Assembly: GCA_003280725.1 (NCBI GenBank)
Contig: QCED01000002.1
Location: 1-64,000 of the forward strand
DNA: 64,000 nt
From: Prochlorococcus sp. AG-355-M18
Lineage (GTDB): Bacteria; Cyanobacteriota; Cyanobacteriia; PCC-6307; Cyanobiaceae
Direction: 5' to 3'
Positions 34,880-44,759 of the stretch are shown here, in pieces. Under the pieces are notes generated by a model. The model saw only the letters and a program-made list of their open reading frames with translations, searched no databases and was not told the DNA's origin. The translations under genes were made by a program, and so were the position numbers. The stretch's first letter is position 1, and every line of letters begins with the position of its first letter.

Positions 34880-35653
34880 CTAATTAATTAACTTCAAATC
34901 AATTCTCCACTGATTTAGAATTGATGATGCGTTAATACTAGCTGTTGAAGTTCTTAAGATAGTGTCAGAGAGTTTAACAAAGGTATTATTGTTTTTATTA
35001 AAAAAATCAATTTCTTTAGAAGACCAACCTCCTTCAGGGCCAATAACATTCCAGAAAATACCCCCTTTTTTATTTACAAATTCTTGCTGTTTTCTTAACC
35101 ATTGATTTAAGTCATAATTGGGATTTTCTCTAGTAATAGATATTGAAACTTTTTCTTGATTATCTCTACTTTTTAGCCATTCAATAATATCCATACCATT
35201 TAAAATAGATGGTTTCCATAATCTCTCACTTTGCTCAACTGCTTCTTTGATAATTGAATTCCATCTCAAAAGTTTTCTCGAAAAATTTAAATTTTTGTTT
35301 ACCTGTCTTTCTGAAAATAACGGTTGTATAAAATCAATTCCTATCTCAGTACACATTTTTAAAATATCATCAAAACCACTTTTGGGTATAACAACAGCTA
35401 TTCCCAATAAGTAAATTTCTTTTTCTTGAAATATGTGAGGTTTTTTTAATTGAGTTATTTCTAAACAATCATTTTTAACTTTTACGGCTTTCCATAATGA
35501 ACCTTCTCCGTTAGCTATAAATATTTCTTTACCATTTTTTATCCTCATCACTTTATTTATATAATGAGCTTCTTCGTTAGTCAGTTCTAAATTATTGTTC
35601 TTAATATTTACAATTCTTTCATGGGAAATAATTAATCTTGTTAAGTCTTCCAT
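34880..35653 (-). CDS. rsmE: 16S rRNA (uracil-1498-N3) methyltransferase
   Basis: 257 residues. N-terminal PUA-like part (ANGEGSLWKAV), SPOUT knot with NVIGPEGGWSSKEIDFF and LSDTILRTSTASINA. Methylates U1498 of 16S rRNA in the 30S subunit. Lies between DUF3531 and DUF92 on one strand with gaps of 9 and 6 bases. Confidence 0.92.
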   Translation of the reverse strand: MEDLTRLIISHERIVNIKNNNLELTNEEAHYINKVMRIKNGKEIFIANGEGSLWKAVKVKNDCLEITQLKKPHIFQEKEIYLLGIAVVIPKSGFDDILKMCTEIGIDFIQPLFSERQVNKNLNFSRKLLRWNSIIKEAVEQSERLWKPSILNGMDIIEWLKSRDNQEKVSISITRENPNYDLNQWLRKQQEFVNKKGGIFWNVIGPEGGWSSKEIDFFNKNNNTFVKLSDTILRTSTASINASSILNQWRIDLKLIN

Positions 35654-35662
35654 CTAAAATAA

Positions 35663-36106
35663 TTAATCTTTGAAAACTAAATCTTCATGTTCTTCAATAG
35701 CCCAATCATCATTTTCACCACCAATAATTAACTCTTCAATTTTTACGTAATTATTTGATATCTCATTCAAAGAATTAATTAAGATATCTATTGAAAGTGA
35801 ATCTGAAGTCCCAAAATCAACCCAACATCTACCCCACAGGTTTTGATATTCCATAATTCCTAAATTATGCATTAAGGCTGGAAGAGATGCGTTTTTTTGG
35901 TCATTATCGTAGGACATCCAATTGAGATCCGAACCTTCTTCATGAGTTTGCAAATTTTCAGAATTAAATCCCCCTAACCTTCCTATAACGTACCAACTAT
36001 CAAAAACTCCATCCAAATAATTTTTTTCATCTTGAGTTGGTACTTCTGAAAACTTTATCCATATCCAACAATTAAAAGGATCAACTTCTCTAAAAATAAT
36101 ATTCAT
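35663..36106 (-). CDS. DUF3531 protein
   Basis: 147 residues, acidic and soluble. VDPFNCWIWIKF, VFDSWYVIGRLGGFN and WGRCWVDFGTSD follow the cyanobacteria/plastid DUF3531 pattern. Function unknown. First gene of the rsmE operon. Confidence 0.8.
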   Translation of the reverse strand: MNIIFREVDPFNCWIWIKFSEVPTQDEKNYLDGVFDSWYVIGRLGGFNSENLQTHEEGSDLNWMSYDNDQKNASLPALMHNLGIMEYQNLWGRCWVDFGTSDSLSIDILINSLNEISNNYVKIEELIIGGENDDWAIEEHEDLVFKD

Positions 36107-36189
36107 ATTGTCTAATAGCTTTTTTAATCTATATCTATTATAAGTAAGTTATTACCAGATTAAAATTCATACCCATAACTTAATTAATA

Positions 36190-36837
36190 ATGCTTGATTT
36201 AAGAGAAATATCTTATCAACCTCAAACTGGTGAAAGAAAAATAATAGACAAACTTAATTTAAAAGTTCATGAAAATGAAATTATTTTAATTTGCGGGAGT
36301 AGTGGTTCTGGGAAAACAACCCTTCTTGAAATAATAAGCGGATTAACAAAACCACAAAAAGGAAAAATTTCTTGGAAGAATAAAATTTTATCCTCTAGAC
36401 AAAGGAGATGGTTTTGCGGAGTAGTATTCCAATTTCCTGAAAGATACTTTATAGGTACAACCATTGGGAAAGAATTAAAAATAGGCTATAAATCATTAAG
36501 AGAGAAAAATATAGAAGTAGTTTTAAATAAGGTTGGTTTGAAAAAAATTAATCTGACCCAACCACCAGAACAACTAAGTGGCGGACAACAAAGAAGGTTA
36601 GCTGTAGCAGTTCAGCTACTTAGAAACCCTTCAATTCTTTTACTTGATGAGCCAACTGCTGGATTAGACTATTCAATGAAAAATGATGTGAAGAATTTAA
36701 TTCTTGATCTAAAAAATAAAAATACAATTATTATTGTTACTCATGAACCTTCCTTATTTGATGGCATTCCGTCTAGGATATTAATTCTGGAAAAAGGGAA
36801 AATCAAAAATCTTATGAAAGAAAATCATGAAAGATAG
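36190..36837 (+). CDS. ABC transporter ATPase, CbiO/EcfA-like
   Basis: 215 residues. Walker [11 protein letters not shown]-loop [10 protein letters not shown], signature [17 protein letters not shown], Walker [13 protein letters not shown], switch VTHEPS. The FPERYF Q-loop is typical of energy-coupling-factor (cobalt-type) ATPases. No membrane partner is adjacent. Overlaps hslO by 11 bases. Confidence 0.88.
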   Translation: MLDLREISYQPQTGERKIIDKLNLKVHENEIILICGSSGSGKTTLLEIISGLTKPQKGKISWKNKILSSRQRRWFCGVVFQFPERYFIGTTIGKELKIGYKSLREKNIEVVLNKVGLKKINLTQPPEQLSGGQQRRLAVAVQLLRNPSILLLDEPTAGLDYSMKNDVKNLILDLKNKNTIIIVTHEPSLFDGIPSRILILEKGKIKNLMKENHER

Positions 36838-37729
36838 GATAGTACGAGCTACTGCAGCAAATGGAGGGATAAGATTAGTTGCGGTTTTAACAACCGAATC
36901 CTCTCTAGAAGCAAAAAAAAGACACGATCTTTCTTATTTAACCACCTGTATCTTAGGAAGAGCATTTAGTGCTTCATTGCTTTTAGCAAGCTCAATGAAG
37001 ATAATGCATGGGAGAGTAACTTTAAGAGTTAGGTCTGATGGGCCTTTGAAGGGATTGCTGGTTGATGCAGGTAGAGACGGTAAAGTCAGAGGTTATGTAG
37101 GAAATCCCGATTTAGAATTAGATCTAGTCAAAATAGATAGTAATAAATATTCTTTTGATTTCACAAAAGCATTAGGGACTGGATATTTAAATGTTATTAG
37201 AGATAGCGGAATTGGAGAACCATATACAAGCACAGTTGAATTAGTAAATGGGAATATTGCAGAAGACTTAGCTTCATATTTATATCATTCAGAACAAACT
37301 CCTTCTGCTGTATTCATCGGAGAAAAAATTCAAAATAAAGGTGTTATTTGTAGTGGTGGCTTTTTAGCTCAAGTTTTACCTAAAAAAGATACTGACCCTT
37401 TACTAGTCTCACTACTTGAAGAAAGATGTAAAGAAATTAATTCTTTTAGCGAAGACCTATTTCAGTCAAAAGATAATCTTCTTTCGTTAATAAGAAATAT
37501 TTTTCCCGATATTGACGATAAATCAATATCTGAAAAAGCTCGTTCCCAAGAAGTTAGTTTCAAATGCAAGTGTTCCAAACAAAGAAGTTTAAATGCAATG
37601 AAAATGCTTGATGAGAGCGAGTTGGAGGACATCCTAAAGAAAGATGGCAAAGCAGAATTGGTTTGTGAATTTTGTAAGAATAAATATCTAATAAATTATG
37701 AAGAAATTAAATCGATGATAGAAAATTAA
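36827..37729 (+). CDS. hslO: Redox-regulated chaperone Hsp33
   Basis: 300 residues. N-terminal [47 protein letters not shown] and the C-terminal zinc switch CKC ... CEFCKNK. Oxidation releases zinc and activates the holdase. Starts inside the ABC gene. Confidence 0.94.
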   Translation: MKDRIVRATAANGGIRLVAVLTTESSLEAKKRHDLSYLTTCILGRAFSASLLLASSMKIMHGRVTLRVRSDGPLKGLLVDAGRDGKVRGYVGNPDLELDLVKIDSNKYSFDFTKALGTGYLNVIRDSGIGEPYTSTVELVNGNIAEDLASYLYHSEQTPSAVFIGEKIQNKGVICSGGFLAQVLPKKDTDPLLVSLLEERCKEINSFSEDLFQSKDNLLSLIRNIFPDIDDKSISEKARSQEVSFKCKCSKQRSLNAMKMLDESELEDILKKDGKAELVCEFCKNKYLINYEEIKSMIEN

Positions 37730-38401
37730 TTATAAGAAAATTACACCCAGCCATAAAATAAGCATGGCTGGAATACTCTGAATTTTTTGTATTGATAAAG
37801 AATTGTTTGATATTTCCTGAATAAGAGAATTAGTTTCAAGTAATCCGCCGAATATTAATCCTATAGAAAGAAAGGTAACACTCCAACCTAGAGAACCTAT
37901 AAATCTTTTCCCCGATTTAATTTGAGTATAGGTAAGTATTAATGTTGAGATAGAAAGTAGAAGTCTATTATTGGAGTCAGGGCTGATAAATAACAAAATT
38001 AAAAATAATAGCCCAACAGATATTTTTATTGAAAGATTATCAAATGAGGGGGGCGTTATTTTTGGCAAACTATACTGACTTGAGTTCTTAGAATTATTTA
38101 AATTTTTTATCTTAGAAAGCAGTGGGAAATTATTGTTGGTAAATTGATTAATTTGTTTTTCTTTTTTTGAGGCACTCACAGCTTCATAGCTTACATTTCC
38201 GGATTGCCTGGCTTTCAAACTTCCCATCAGTAATTGGTCGTAGGAGGATTCTATTTTTGCTTTCAAAATTAAGTCTTCACCAGCCTCTTCAACTTTAAGA
38301 TCTCTAGCTCTCTGGATATCCTCAAAAGGAGTACCTTCTTTTACACCTAAAATTTCATAAGGTGATTTTTCACTATTGTTTTTATTACTGTTTGAATCCA
38401 A
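37730..38401 (-). CDS. CPP1-like J-domain membrane protein (DUF3353)
   Basis: 223 residues. J-like domain SPYEILGVKEGTPFEDIQRA without the HPD motif, then a disordered linker and three or four helices in the last 90 residues. Matches the CPP1/CDF1 family, chaperones of protochlorophyllide oxidoreductase in plants and cyanobacteria. Abuts hslO tail to tail. Confidence 0.82.
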   Translation of the reverse strand: MDSNSNKNNSEKSPYEILGVKEGTPFEDIQRARDLKVEEAGEDLILKAKIESSYDQLLMGSLKARQSGNVSYEAVSASKKEKQINQFTNNNFPLLSKIKNLNNSKNSSQYSLPKITPPSFDNLSIKISVGLLFLILLFISPDSNNRLLLSISTLILTYTQIKSGKRFIGSLGWSVTFLSIGLIFGGLLETNSLIQEISNNSLSIQKIQSIPAMLILWLGVIFL

Positions 38402-38452
38402 AATTTTTTCCCAACATTAATAGATTAACCAATTTTATAATCCATTAAGGAT

Positions 38453-40090
38453 TTATAAAACAATTGGTTCGACTCCACTAACAACAGGAGCAACTTTGTT
38501 TAAATTTAATTGATTATTGTCTTCAACAAATTGATTTAGATTCCACTCATTTTTGAACAGAATAACTGGTCTATTCCAACAATCTTTAACTATTTTACAA
38601 TTGAATATTCTGCCTAGTTTTTCAATAGCTGGCCATCCATCAGAAACCCATCTAGCCAATTGATATGGCATTGATTCAAGATTTGCATCTACACCATATT
38701 CACTTTTTAACCTGTGAGTTACTACTTCCAACTGCAATTGACCAACAGCTGCGAGTATGGGGTCTCTTTTGCTCTCATCAAAGTCATAAAGAATCTGAAC
38801 AGCTCCTTCTTCACGAAGTTCATTAACGCCCTTTCTAAAGTTTTTAAATGCTGAGGGATTTGGATTTCTTAGCCAGCTGAATATTTCGGGACTAAAGGAT
38901 GGTATACCTTCGTACTCCAGATGTGTACCAGTATAAAGAGTATCTCCAATAGAAAACATACCTGGATTATTCAAGCCAATAACATCTCCAGGATAGGCAT
39001 CATCAACTACTTCTCTATCTTGCCCAAATATTTTTTGTGGCCTTGATAATCTGATTGTTTTTCCAGTTCTGGAATGTTTAACTGACATATCCTTTTCAAA
39101 TTTTCCACTACAAACTCTTATAAAAGCAACCCTATCTCTGTGCCTTGGATCCATATTTGCCTGAAGCTTAAAAACAAACCCACTAAATTCATCGATTGCA
39201 GGTTCAATATCCCCTTTATTACTATTTCTTGAAGTTGGCTTTTGAGCCATTTTTAAAAAACTATCTAAAAATGGTCTTACACCAAAATTAGTCATGGCAG
39301 ATCCAAAGAAAACTGGGGTTAAAGAGCCATTAAAAACTTTTTCTTTTTCAAATTTCGATCCTGCCTCATCAAGAACGTCCAATTCTTCAAGAGAGTTTTC
39401 AAGTAAATCTCTCTCTACGTATTTTGATAGTTCTTTATCTTCAAGACTTAATCTTTTCTCATTTGATTGTCTCCCTCTCAGGGCTTTATCGAATAAAATC
39501 ACCTCTCTCGAAAATCTATCAATAACTCCTCTAAATTCCTCGCCACTCCCAATTGGCCAGTTAATAGGTAAAGTATTTAATCCAAGTTCTGATTCAATTT
39601 CATCAAGTAAAGAAAATGGCTCTCTTCCTGGTCTATCCATTTTATTTATGAAAGTAAATATTGGTATTTTTCGCATCTTGCAAACTTCAAACAATTTTCT
39701 AGTTTGAGGCTCTAATCCCTTAGCAGCATCTTCCAACATAACCGCATTATCTGCAGCAGCTAATGTTCTATAGGTATCTTCTGAGAAATCCTGATGTCCT
39801 GGGGTATCTAATAAATTGATTACTGATCTTTCATATTCAAATTGTAATACAGTTGATGTAATAGAAATACCTCTTTGTTTCTCAAGTTCCATCCAGTCTG
39901 ACGTAGCTTTTCTCTGATTACCCCTAGCCTTTACTGCTCCTGCCTGTTGAATCGCACCTCCATATAAAAGAAGCTTCTCAGTAAGAGTAGTTTTCCCAGC
40001 ATCAGGATGTGAAATAATAGCAAAATTCCTTCTTTTATTTACAGCCTCCAATATTTCTTTATTATTTAAAATTTTAGTAGTTAAATTCAT
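38453..40090 (-). CDS. prfC: Peptide chain release factor 3
   Basis: 545 residues, GTPase. G1 [16 protein letters not shown]2 [10 protein letters not shown]3 [17 protein letters not shown]4 NKMDRPGR, then domains II and III ([21 protein letters not shown]). Recycles RF1/RF2 after termination. Full length. Confidence 0.95.
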   Translation of the reverse strand: MNLTTKILNNKEILEAVNKRRNFAIISHPDAGKTTLTEKLLLYGGAIQQAGAVKARGNQRKATSDWMELEKQRGISITSTVLQFEYERSVINLLDTPGHQDFSEDTYRTLAAADNAVMLEDAAKGLEPQTRKLFEVCKMRKIPIFTFINKMDRPGREPFSLLDEIESELGLNTLPINWPIGSGEEFRGVIDRFSREVILFDKALRGRQSNEKRLSLEDKELSKYVERDLLENSLEELDVLDEAGSKFEKEKVFNGSLTPVFFGSAMTNFGVRPFLDSFLKMAQKPTSRNSNKGDIEPAIDEFSGFVFKLQANMDPRHRDRVAFIRVCSGKFEKDMSVKHSRTGKTIRLSRPQKIFGQDREVVDDAYPGDVIGLNNPGMFSIGDTLYTGTHLEYEGIPSFSPEIFSWLRNPNPSAFKNFRKGVNELREEGAVQILYDFDESKRDPILAAVGQLQLEVVTHRLKSEYGVDANLESMPYQLARWVSDGWPAIEKLGRIFNCKIVKDCWNRPVILFKNEWNLNQFVEDNNQLNLNKVAPVVSGVEPIVL

Positions 40091-40122
40091 TTATATAATT
40101 TAAAGGGCTTTTCACTTAGTTC

Positions 40123-40818
40123 TTAAACATTACCATAGACTATTAAATATTTATCGCCGTCTTCAAACACTTCTAAAGAAGATAGGTCATTCTCCAAAGT
40201 GAAATGTTTTAACTCTTTAAAAGTATAAGAAGCTTTTAAAGATGCATAATAATCATTAGTTAAAATTTCATTATATTTACTTGAACATTGTGCTTTGAGT
40301 TCTAGAGCGGAATTTTCATCAAATGGCCTTTTTAAGTCCTTGTGAAAATTAACAGTACTATTACTAGACAAACTTCTTATGGTGTTGAAGAAATCTTCTA
40401 GATTGGTAATGTGATGGATCAAACTGTTACTTACGAGTAAACTAATTCTTTTTTTTAGTAAAAAATTATTAGATTTAATGTGTTTGATATCAGAACAAAT
40501 GTAGTGTAAATTTTTTAATTTATTTTTATTAGTAGAAATATTTTTATTATATTCTGCTCTCGAAATCATTTCTTTAGAACCATCTATTCCAACTACTTCA
40601 GTATTAGGCCATTTTATTGCTAACTTCTCAGAAATATTTCCTGGGCCGCATCCTAAATCAACTATTAAATCTTTTTCACCTAGAGAAATGTTTTTTCTCA
40701 AAAGATAATGATTTATTTGATTAATTAGCTTAACTTCCCCTTCTGAAAAATCAGCTTCGTCATAAGAAATGACCTGCTCTTTTTCTTCCATTAATTCAGG
40801 TTCAGGGGTTCTTTTCAT
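40123..40818 (-). CDS. Class I SAM-dependent methyltransferase
   Basis: 231 residues. Motif I VDLGCGPGNISEKL, acidic loop VVGIDGSKEMI, SDIKHI, and LLVSNSLIHHITNLEDFFNTI. Substrate unknown. Gap of 32 bases to prfC. Confidence 0.8.
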   Translation of the reverse strand: MKRTPEPELMEEKEQVISYDEADFSEGEVKLINQINHYLLRKNISLGEKDLIVDLGCGPGNISEKLAIKWPNTEVVGIDGSKEMISRAEYNKNISTNKNKLKNLHYICSDIKHIKSNNFLLKKRISLLVSNSLIHHITNLEDFFNTIRSLSSNSTVNFHKDLKRPFDENSALELKAQCSSKYNEILTNDYYASLKASYTFKELKHFTLENDLSSLEVFEDGDKYLIVYGNV

Positions 40819-40878
40819 GTTTTTTATTGAAACAAAGATTTCATATTAAACATAATTCTACACAAACCGTTAAATAGT

Positions 40879-40920
40879 GGTAAGAATAGTTGCAGACGCC
40901 ACAGGTAGAGTTATTCTGCC
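40879..40920 (+). promoter_or_regulatory. Possible structured leader of nrdJ
   Basis: GGTAAGAATA (40879-40888) can pair with TATTCTGCC (40912-40920), enclosing a GC-richer loop, 30 bases before the GTG. It lacks the consensus core of a cobalamin riboswitch, so its role is unknown. Confidence 0.3.
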
Positions 40921-40950
40921 AGTACGGGTTATTTTCATACGTTTTTTATC

Positions 40951-43284
40951 GTGACTGTTGCACCAAATAAAGCTTCTTCAGAGAGCAATTCCAATAATCT
41001 TAAAAAAGATGATTTTCCAAAGACTGCGCCAGCTGCTTATCCAGTTTTTTTCAGATCTTACAGCAGAAAAACTTCATCCGGCAAAAGGGAGAACTGGAGC
41101 GAAGTAGGCGAAAGGAATTTATCGGGATTAAAAGAATTAGGAAAACTTTCTGATGAAGAATTGATCCTAATGAGAGAGATGCAAAGTAACCAAAAAGCCC
41201 AACCTTCAGGAAGATGGTTATGGATAGGCGGAACCCCTTGGATTAACAAAAATCAAAATTTCTCAGGAGCATATAACTGTACCTCAACAAACTTAATTGA
41301 TTGGGAAGCCTTCGCATTAATGATGGACTTAGCAATGATGGGCTGTGGAACAGGTGCGATAATTGAGCCTCATTTTATAAATAATCTACCTACGGTAATT
41401 AACAAAATAAATATTAAATCAGTTAGTGAAGTTGGAATAACTCCCAAAGATCAAAGAGAAGAAAAATCATCATTAGTAATAAAAGGTAAAGATCTTCATA
41501 TCAAAGTTGGAGATAGCAGAAGAGGGTGGGTAGATAGTTATAAATATCTTCTTGAGGCATCAAGTAACGAAAGTCTTGAAAGAGAAATTGATATTTATAT
41601 TAATTTGGAAGATATTAGGCCTGCCGGAGAATCATTAAAAGGTTTTGGTGGCATGGCAAATCCTATTAAATTGAAAGATCTATACTCCAGAGTCGCATCA
41701 CTGCTTGGGAAGGCAATTGGCAGGAAACTAAGTACAGTAGAGTGTTGTTTATTAATTGATGAAGCAGCAGTAACCATAGTTGCTGGGAATATAAGAAGAA
41801 GTGCTGGAATGAGACAATTTGCTTCAGATGATAAAGAAGCGGCATCGGCAAAAGAAAATTTATGGAGTCAAGATGAGAAAGGTAATTGGAGAATAGATCC
41901 TGAAAAAGATGCTCTCAGGATGGCTAATCATACTAGGGTTTACCATACAAAACCCACTTACCAAACTGTTTTGGATGCTGTAACAAAACAATTCCATTCA
42001 GGTGAGGGGGCTATTCAATTTGCTCCAGAAGCAATCGCAAGGTCAAATGCTGATATTCTCAAAGATGATGAATTGAGAAAGGAATTTATTGAAATCTACT
42101 CAGAACAAGGTAAGGATGAAGCGAGAAATTGGATAAACAGTAGTTATGGGCCATTTTCTGAAGAAGAGTTAGACCACAGAATGAGCCGATATGGACTTAA
42201 CCCTTGTGGAGAGATCTTGGGAAATGATTTCCACTGCAATTTGGCTGAAGTCCATTTAAATCAAATTGATCCAGGAAATTTTGAAGAGCAAAAAAAAGCT
42301 TTTAAAGCAGCGGCTCTTTCTGTAGCATGCTTACTTAACCATGAATTTGAAGTTGAGCGTTACAGAAAAAGTAGAGAATATGATCCTATTGTAGGGGTAA
42401 GTTTTACTGGATTATTTGATTTTTGTGTCCATGCTTTTGGGACGCCATGGTTGAAGTGGTGGGAAGCAGGCAGGCCAAATACGGAAGAAGGAAAAGATTT
42501 CAAGGAGAAGGAAGCAAAATTCCTAGATTCCTGGAGAAAAATAGTAAAAGAAACTGTCTGGGAATATTGTGATAAACATAATCTAAGAAGACCAAATCGA
42601 TGTACAACTGTGCAACCAGCTGGAACTAAAAGTCTTCTAACAGGAGCAGCTCCTGGATGGCATCCTCCAAAAGCTCAAAGATTCATCAGAAGAATAACTT
42701 TCAGGAAAAATGATCCAATCGCTTTAGCTTGCATGGATTATGGTTACTCAGTAGTTCCATCTCAATCTGATAAAGATGAAAATGGCTGCTTACTTGATAA
42801 TCCATTTGATCCAAGATGTACAGAATGGTTAGTTGAAATCCCTACAGAAGTTAGCTGGGCAAATATTGAGGGCGCAGACCAAATAGACATCAATAATTTC
42901 TCAGCATTAGCCCAATTTGATTTTTATATGCAGGTACAGAAATTTTATACAGAGCATAACACTTCTGCAACCGTAGAATTTAGAGAAAACGAAATCGAGG
43001 ATCTTGCGAAAGCTATTCATAATGCAATAGAAAATAATGAAGGATATATTTCGGCAGCTTTACTAGCTCGATTTAGTGCCAACGCAACTTTCCCGAGATT
43101 ACCTTTTGAACCAATAAGTAAAGAGGAATTTATATCAATGCAAAACAAAGTAATAGAGAGGAAAGTTAATAATGATTTCTTTAATGCTCTCAATAAATAT
43201 GATGTTGGAGAACTATCTGAAGCTGGACCAGCTGGGTGCGATTCAGATAAGTGCCTTCTTCCTCTGGCCAAACCGAAAGATTAA
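40951..43284 (+). CDS. nrdJ: Adenosylcobalamin-dependent ribonucleotide reductase, class II
   Basis: 777 residues, GTG start at 40951. GAYNCTSTNL (substrate-side Cys), MMDLAMMGCGTG, AGNIRRSAGMRQF, LNPCGEILGNDFHCNLAEVHLN (thiyl-radical loop Cys), QPAGTKSLLTGAAPGWHPPKAQ, and a redox CDSDKC tail. The size and sequence match the monomeric B12-dependent enzyme of Lactobacillus and marine picocyanobacteria. It makes deoxynucleotides from ribonucleotides without oxygen-dependent radical formation. Confidence 0.95.
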   Translation: MTVAPNKASSESNSNNLKKDDFPKTAPAAYPVFFRSYSRKTSSGKRENWSEVGERNLSGLKELGKLSDEELILMREMQSNQKAQPSGRWLWIGGTPWINKNQNFSGAYNCTSTNLIDWEAFALMMDLAMMGCGTGAIIEPHFINNLPTVINKINIKSVSEVGITPKDQREEKSSLVIKGKDLHIKVGDSRRGWVDSYKYLLEASSNESLEREIDIYINLEDIRPAGESLKGFGGMANPIKLKDLYSRVASLLGKAIGRKLSTVECCLLIDEAAVTIVAGNIRRSAGMRQFASDDKEAASAKENLWSQDEKGNWRIDPEKDALRMANHTRVYHTKPTYQTVLDAVTKQFHSGEGAIQFAPEAIARSNADILKDDELRKEFIEIYSEQGKDEARNWINSSYGPFSEEELDHRMSRYGLNPCGEILGNDFHCNLAEVHLNQIDPGNFEEQKKAFKAAALSVACLLNHEFEVERYRKSREYDPIVGVSFTGLFDFCVHAFGTPWLKWWEAGRPNTEEGKDFKEKEAKFLDSWRKIVKETVWEYCDKHNLRRPNRCTTVQPAGTKSLLTGAAPGWHPPKAQRFIRRITFRKNDPIALACMDYGYSVVPSQSDKDENGCLLDNPFDPRCTEWLVEIPTEVSWANIEGADQIDINNFSALAQFDFYMQVQKFYTEHNTSATVEFRENEIEDLAKAIHNAIENNEGYISAALLARFSANATFPRLPFEPISKEEFISMQNKVIERKVNNDFFNALNKYDVGELSEAGPAGCDSDKCLLPLAKPKD

Positions 43285-43372
43285 GTTTTCAATTATTTGT
43301 AAATAAAAAATATAAATTAGTTTTTAAAAATATAATTTATGGCTAACTCTTAAATAGAGACATAAATTTTTT

Positions 43373-43639
43373 ATGACATTAAGCTTAAATATAGGGAACT
43401 TATTTAATGATTCCTCTAGTCATGCTTTAGTGGATGAGCTAAGGAAAAGGACCTCAGAACAAGAAATATTAGACTTTGAAGAAAAATTTAACTCCAAAAA
43501 TGAAAAAAATCTACACATTTATATATGTAGATTTCTAAAAAATAGATCAATATCCAGGGGACTTGCCTCTAAATGGTTAGCAACAATAATCAAAAACAAA
43601 GAATCAAAAATTAATGCTTTGCAAAAATTAAATAATTAA
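43373..43639 (+). CDS. Helical soluble protein, 88 aa
   Basis: HALVDELRKRTSEQEILDFEEKF is a charged helix, then HIYICRFLKNRSISRGLASKWLATI. No known family. Its stop overlaps the convergent gene by 4 bases. Confidence 0.6.
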   Translation: MTLSLNIGNLFNDSSSHALVDELRKRTSEQEILDFEEKFNSKNEKNLHIYICRFLKNRSISRGLASKWLATIIKNKESKINALQKLNN

Positions 43640-43830
43640 GTAAGCGCTGAAAGTTTCCACAGAGCAATTCCAAAAATTGAGAATCCCATAATAAAAGTAA
43701 AAGCCAAAGCATTTACCAATTGAACCTTATCATTCATTTTGTTTGCGAATGGTAGTAATTGAGCAAATAATGGAGTCTCTTCAACTATTGCAGATTTTTT
43801 TACTGTAGGTTTTTTGCTTCTTGAAAACAT
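43636..43830 (-). CDS. One-helix membrane protein, 64 aa
   Basis: A basic/polar head (FSRSKKPTVKKSAIVEETP), KMNDKVQLVNALAFTFIMGFSIFGIALWKL in two parts: an amphipathic then a membrane helix. Similar to small conserved cyanobacterial proteins; function unknown. Confidence 0.65.
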   Translation of the reverse strand: MFSRSKKPTVKKSAIVEETPLFAQLLPFANKMNDKVQLVNALAFTFIMGFSIFGIALWKLSALT

Positions 43831-44058
43831 AAAACAAATTTTATAATCTTAAGAATTTTACATTTAAAAGTTCATTAAATAAAAAATACTTCTCAAAAAC
43901 GAACAAAATGTAACCTGCAAGAAATTACATAGAGATAATGTATAAATATTTTCAGTAGAAACCTAATCTATCATTAATATATAAAGTTTATTTATTAAAA
44001 AGCTAGACAAATAATTTTCCAGGATGTTATTATAAATTTGTAGCAACCGCTACCAAAA

Positions 44059-44107
44059 CGTTCAACTTGCGTATAGCAAGCCGCAAATCGACTTAAGCCA
44101 TGGAACG
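44059..44107 (+). promoter_or_regulatory. Glutamine riboswitch (Downstream-peptide/glnA RNA class)
   Basis: P1: CGTTC (44059-44063) pairs with GAACG (44103-44107). P2: CTTGC (44066-44070) pairs with GCAAG (44076-44080) around GTATA. The joining segment CCGCAAATCGACT and the closing TGGAACGG fit the glnA/Downstream-peptide aptamer, which in picocyanobacteria precedes short peptide genes. A second ACTTAAGC (44111-44118, first at 44091-44098) can pair with the first through CTTAAG and could form an alternative structure. Confidence 0.7.
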
Positions 44108-44135
44108 GGGACTTAAGCGAAACCGGAGCTAAAAA

Positions 44136-44237
44136 ATGACTCTAATTTACAGAGGACAAAAGTACGTCCAGAACAAAGAAGCAGCTAAGAAGCAGCACAA
44201 AGAACTAACTTACAGAGGCAAAGCTTATACAAGCTAG
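44136..44237 (+). CDS. DUF4278-like short peptide, 33 aa
   Basis: Starts MTLIYRGQKYVQ and ends LTYRGKAYTS: two copies of the (L/I)xYRGxxY motif of DUF4278. It lies 28 bases after the putative glutamine aptamer and before a strong terminator, so it is a one-gene transcript. Related riboswitch-linked peptides bear on nitrogen status; its target is unknown. Confidence 0.75.
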   Translation: MTLIYRGQKYVQNKEAAKKQHKELTYRGKAYTS

Positions 44238-44260
44238 TTCAATTATCCAATAAATAAAAA

Positions 44261-44286
44261 AAGCCACTTTTAGTGGCTTTTTTATT
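44261..44286 (+). terminator. Rho-independent terminator
   Basis: AAGCCACT-TTT-AGTGGCTT followed by TTTTT, directly after the DUF4278 gene and preceded by an A-run. Confidence 0.9.
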
Positions 44287-44371
44287 TTCTAATCTCAAAC
44301 TAAAGATCACTTAATACTTCTCACAAGCATTAAACTAATATTATTTAATTACATTTATAAATTTGTTAACA

Positions 44372-44536
44372 ATGGCAGACCAAAAACCGCTATTTAAAGC
44401 ACCTTATGACATAAAAGATGTAAGTGCTCTTTTCGCTATAGTTGCCTTTGTTTTAATAATTGCTGCAATAGTTGGGAACAACTTATTTGGTTTATTTCAA
44501 GAAAATATGAATTTTGCAAAATTGAATTTTTATTAA
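44372..44536 (+). CDS. One-helix membrane protein, 54 aa
   Basis: ATG at 44372 in ACAATGG. MADQKPLFKAPYDIKDVSA, then SALFAIVAFVLIIAAIVGN and a short amphipathic tail. It looks like a small thylakoid subunit but I recognise none. Confidence 0.6.
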   Translation: MADQKPLFKAPYDIKDVSALFAIVAFVLIIAAIVGNNLFGLFQENMNFAKLNFY

Positions 44537-44559
44537 ATTCTTAAAAACAAAACTTTAAA

Positions 44560-44582
44560 GGGACATTCCTGAGTCCCAGGAA
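44560..44582 (+). promoter_or_regulatory. Two mutually exclusive hairpins over a ribosome binding site
   Basis: Hairpin 1: GGGAC (44560-44564) with GTCCC (44573-44577). Hairpin 2: TTCCTG (44566-44571) with CAGGAA (44577-44582). Hairpin 2 would hide AGGAAAGG, the ribosome site of the next ATG; hairpin 1 would leave it open. Confidence 0.4.
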
Positions 44583-44592
44583 AGGCAGTTCA

Positions 44593-44697
44593 ATGGCTAC
44601 ACAAAGATGCCACTTCTACTGTAGCTACTGGGTTTTGTCTATGTTTTTAGTCAACTTTTATGTACTAATATCTACAGGTAAACCAATTAAAATATGA
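44593..44697 (+). CDS. Micro-protein with one helix, 34 aa
   Basis: ATG 44593, TGA 44695, AGGAAAGG 8 bases upstream. MATQRCHFYCSYWVLSMFLV then NFYVLISTGKPIKI: Cys/Aro-rich, one membrane helix. Strong ribosome site and structured leader support expression. Confidence 0.55.
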   Translation: MATQRCHFYCSYWVLSMFLVNFYVLISTGKPIKI

Positions 44698-44743
44698 AGC
44701 GATATAACAATTTGGTGCAGCTTTACCCTCTTTTTTTATCCAA

Positions 44744-44759
44744 GTAGTAAGCGTTTCAT
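44744..44759 (-). repeat. Remnant of an MKRLLL signal-peptide start
   Basis: GTAGTAAGCGTTTCAT is identical to 46133-46148, the start of a secreted-protein gene. Here the frame reads MKRLLLG and stops. Its ATG overlaps the stop of the preceding gene. Confidence 0.6.

Noticed and set aside
40860..40950. Cobalamin riboswitch before nrdJ
   Set aside because: The region is too short and lacks the GCCACTG and B12-box core.
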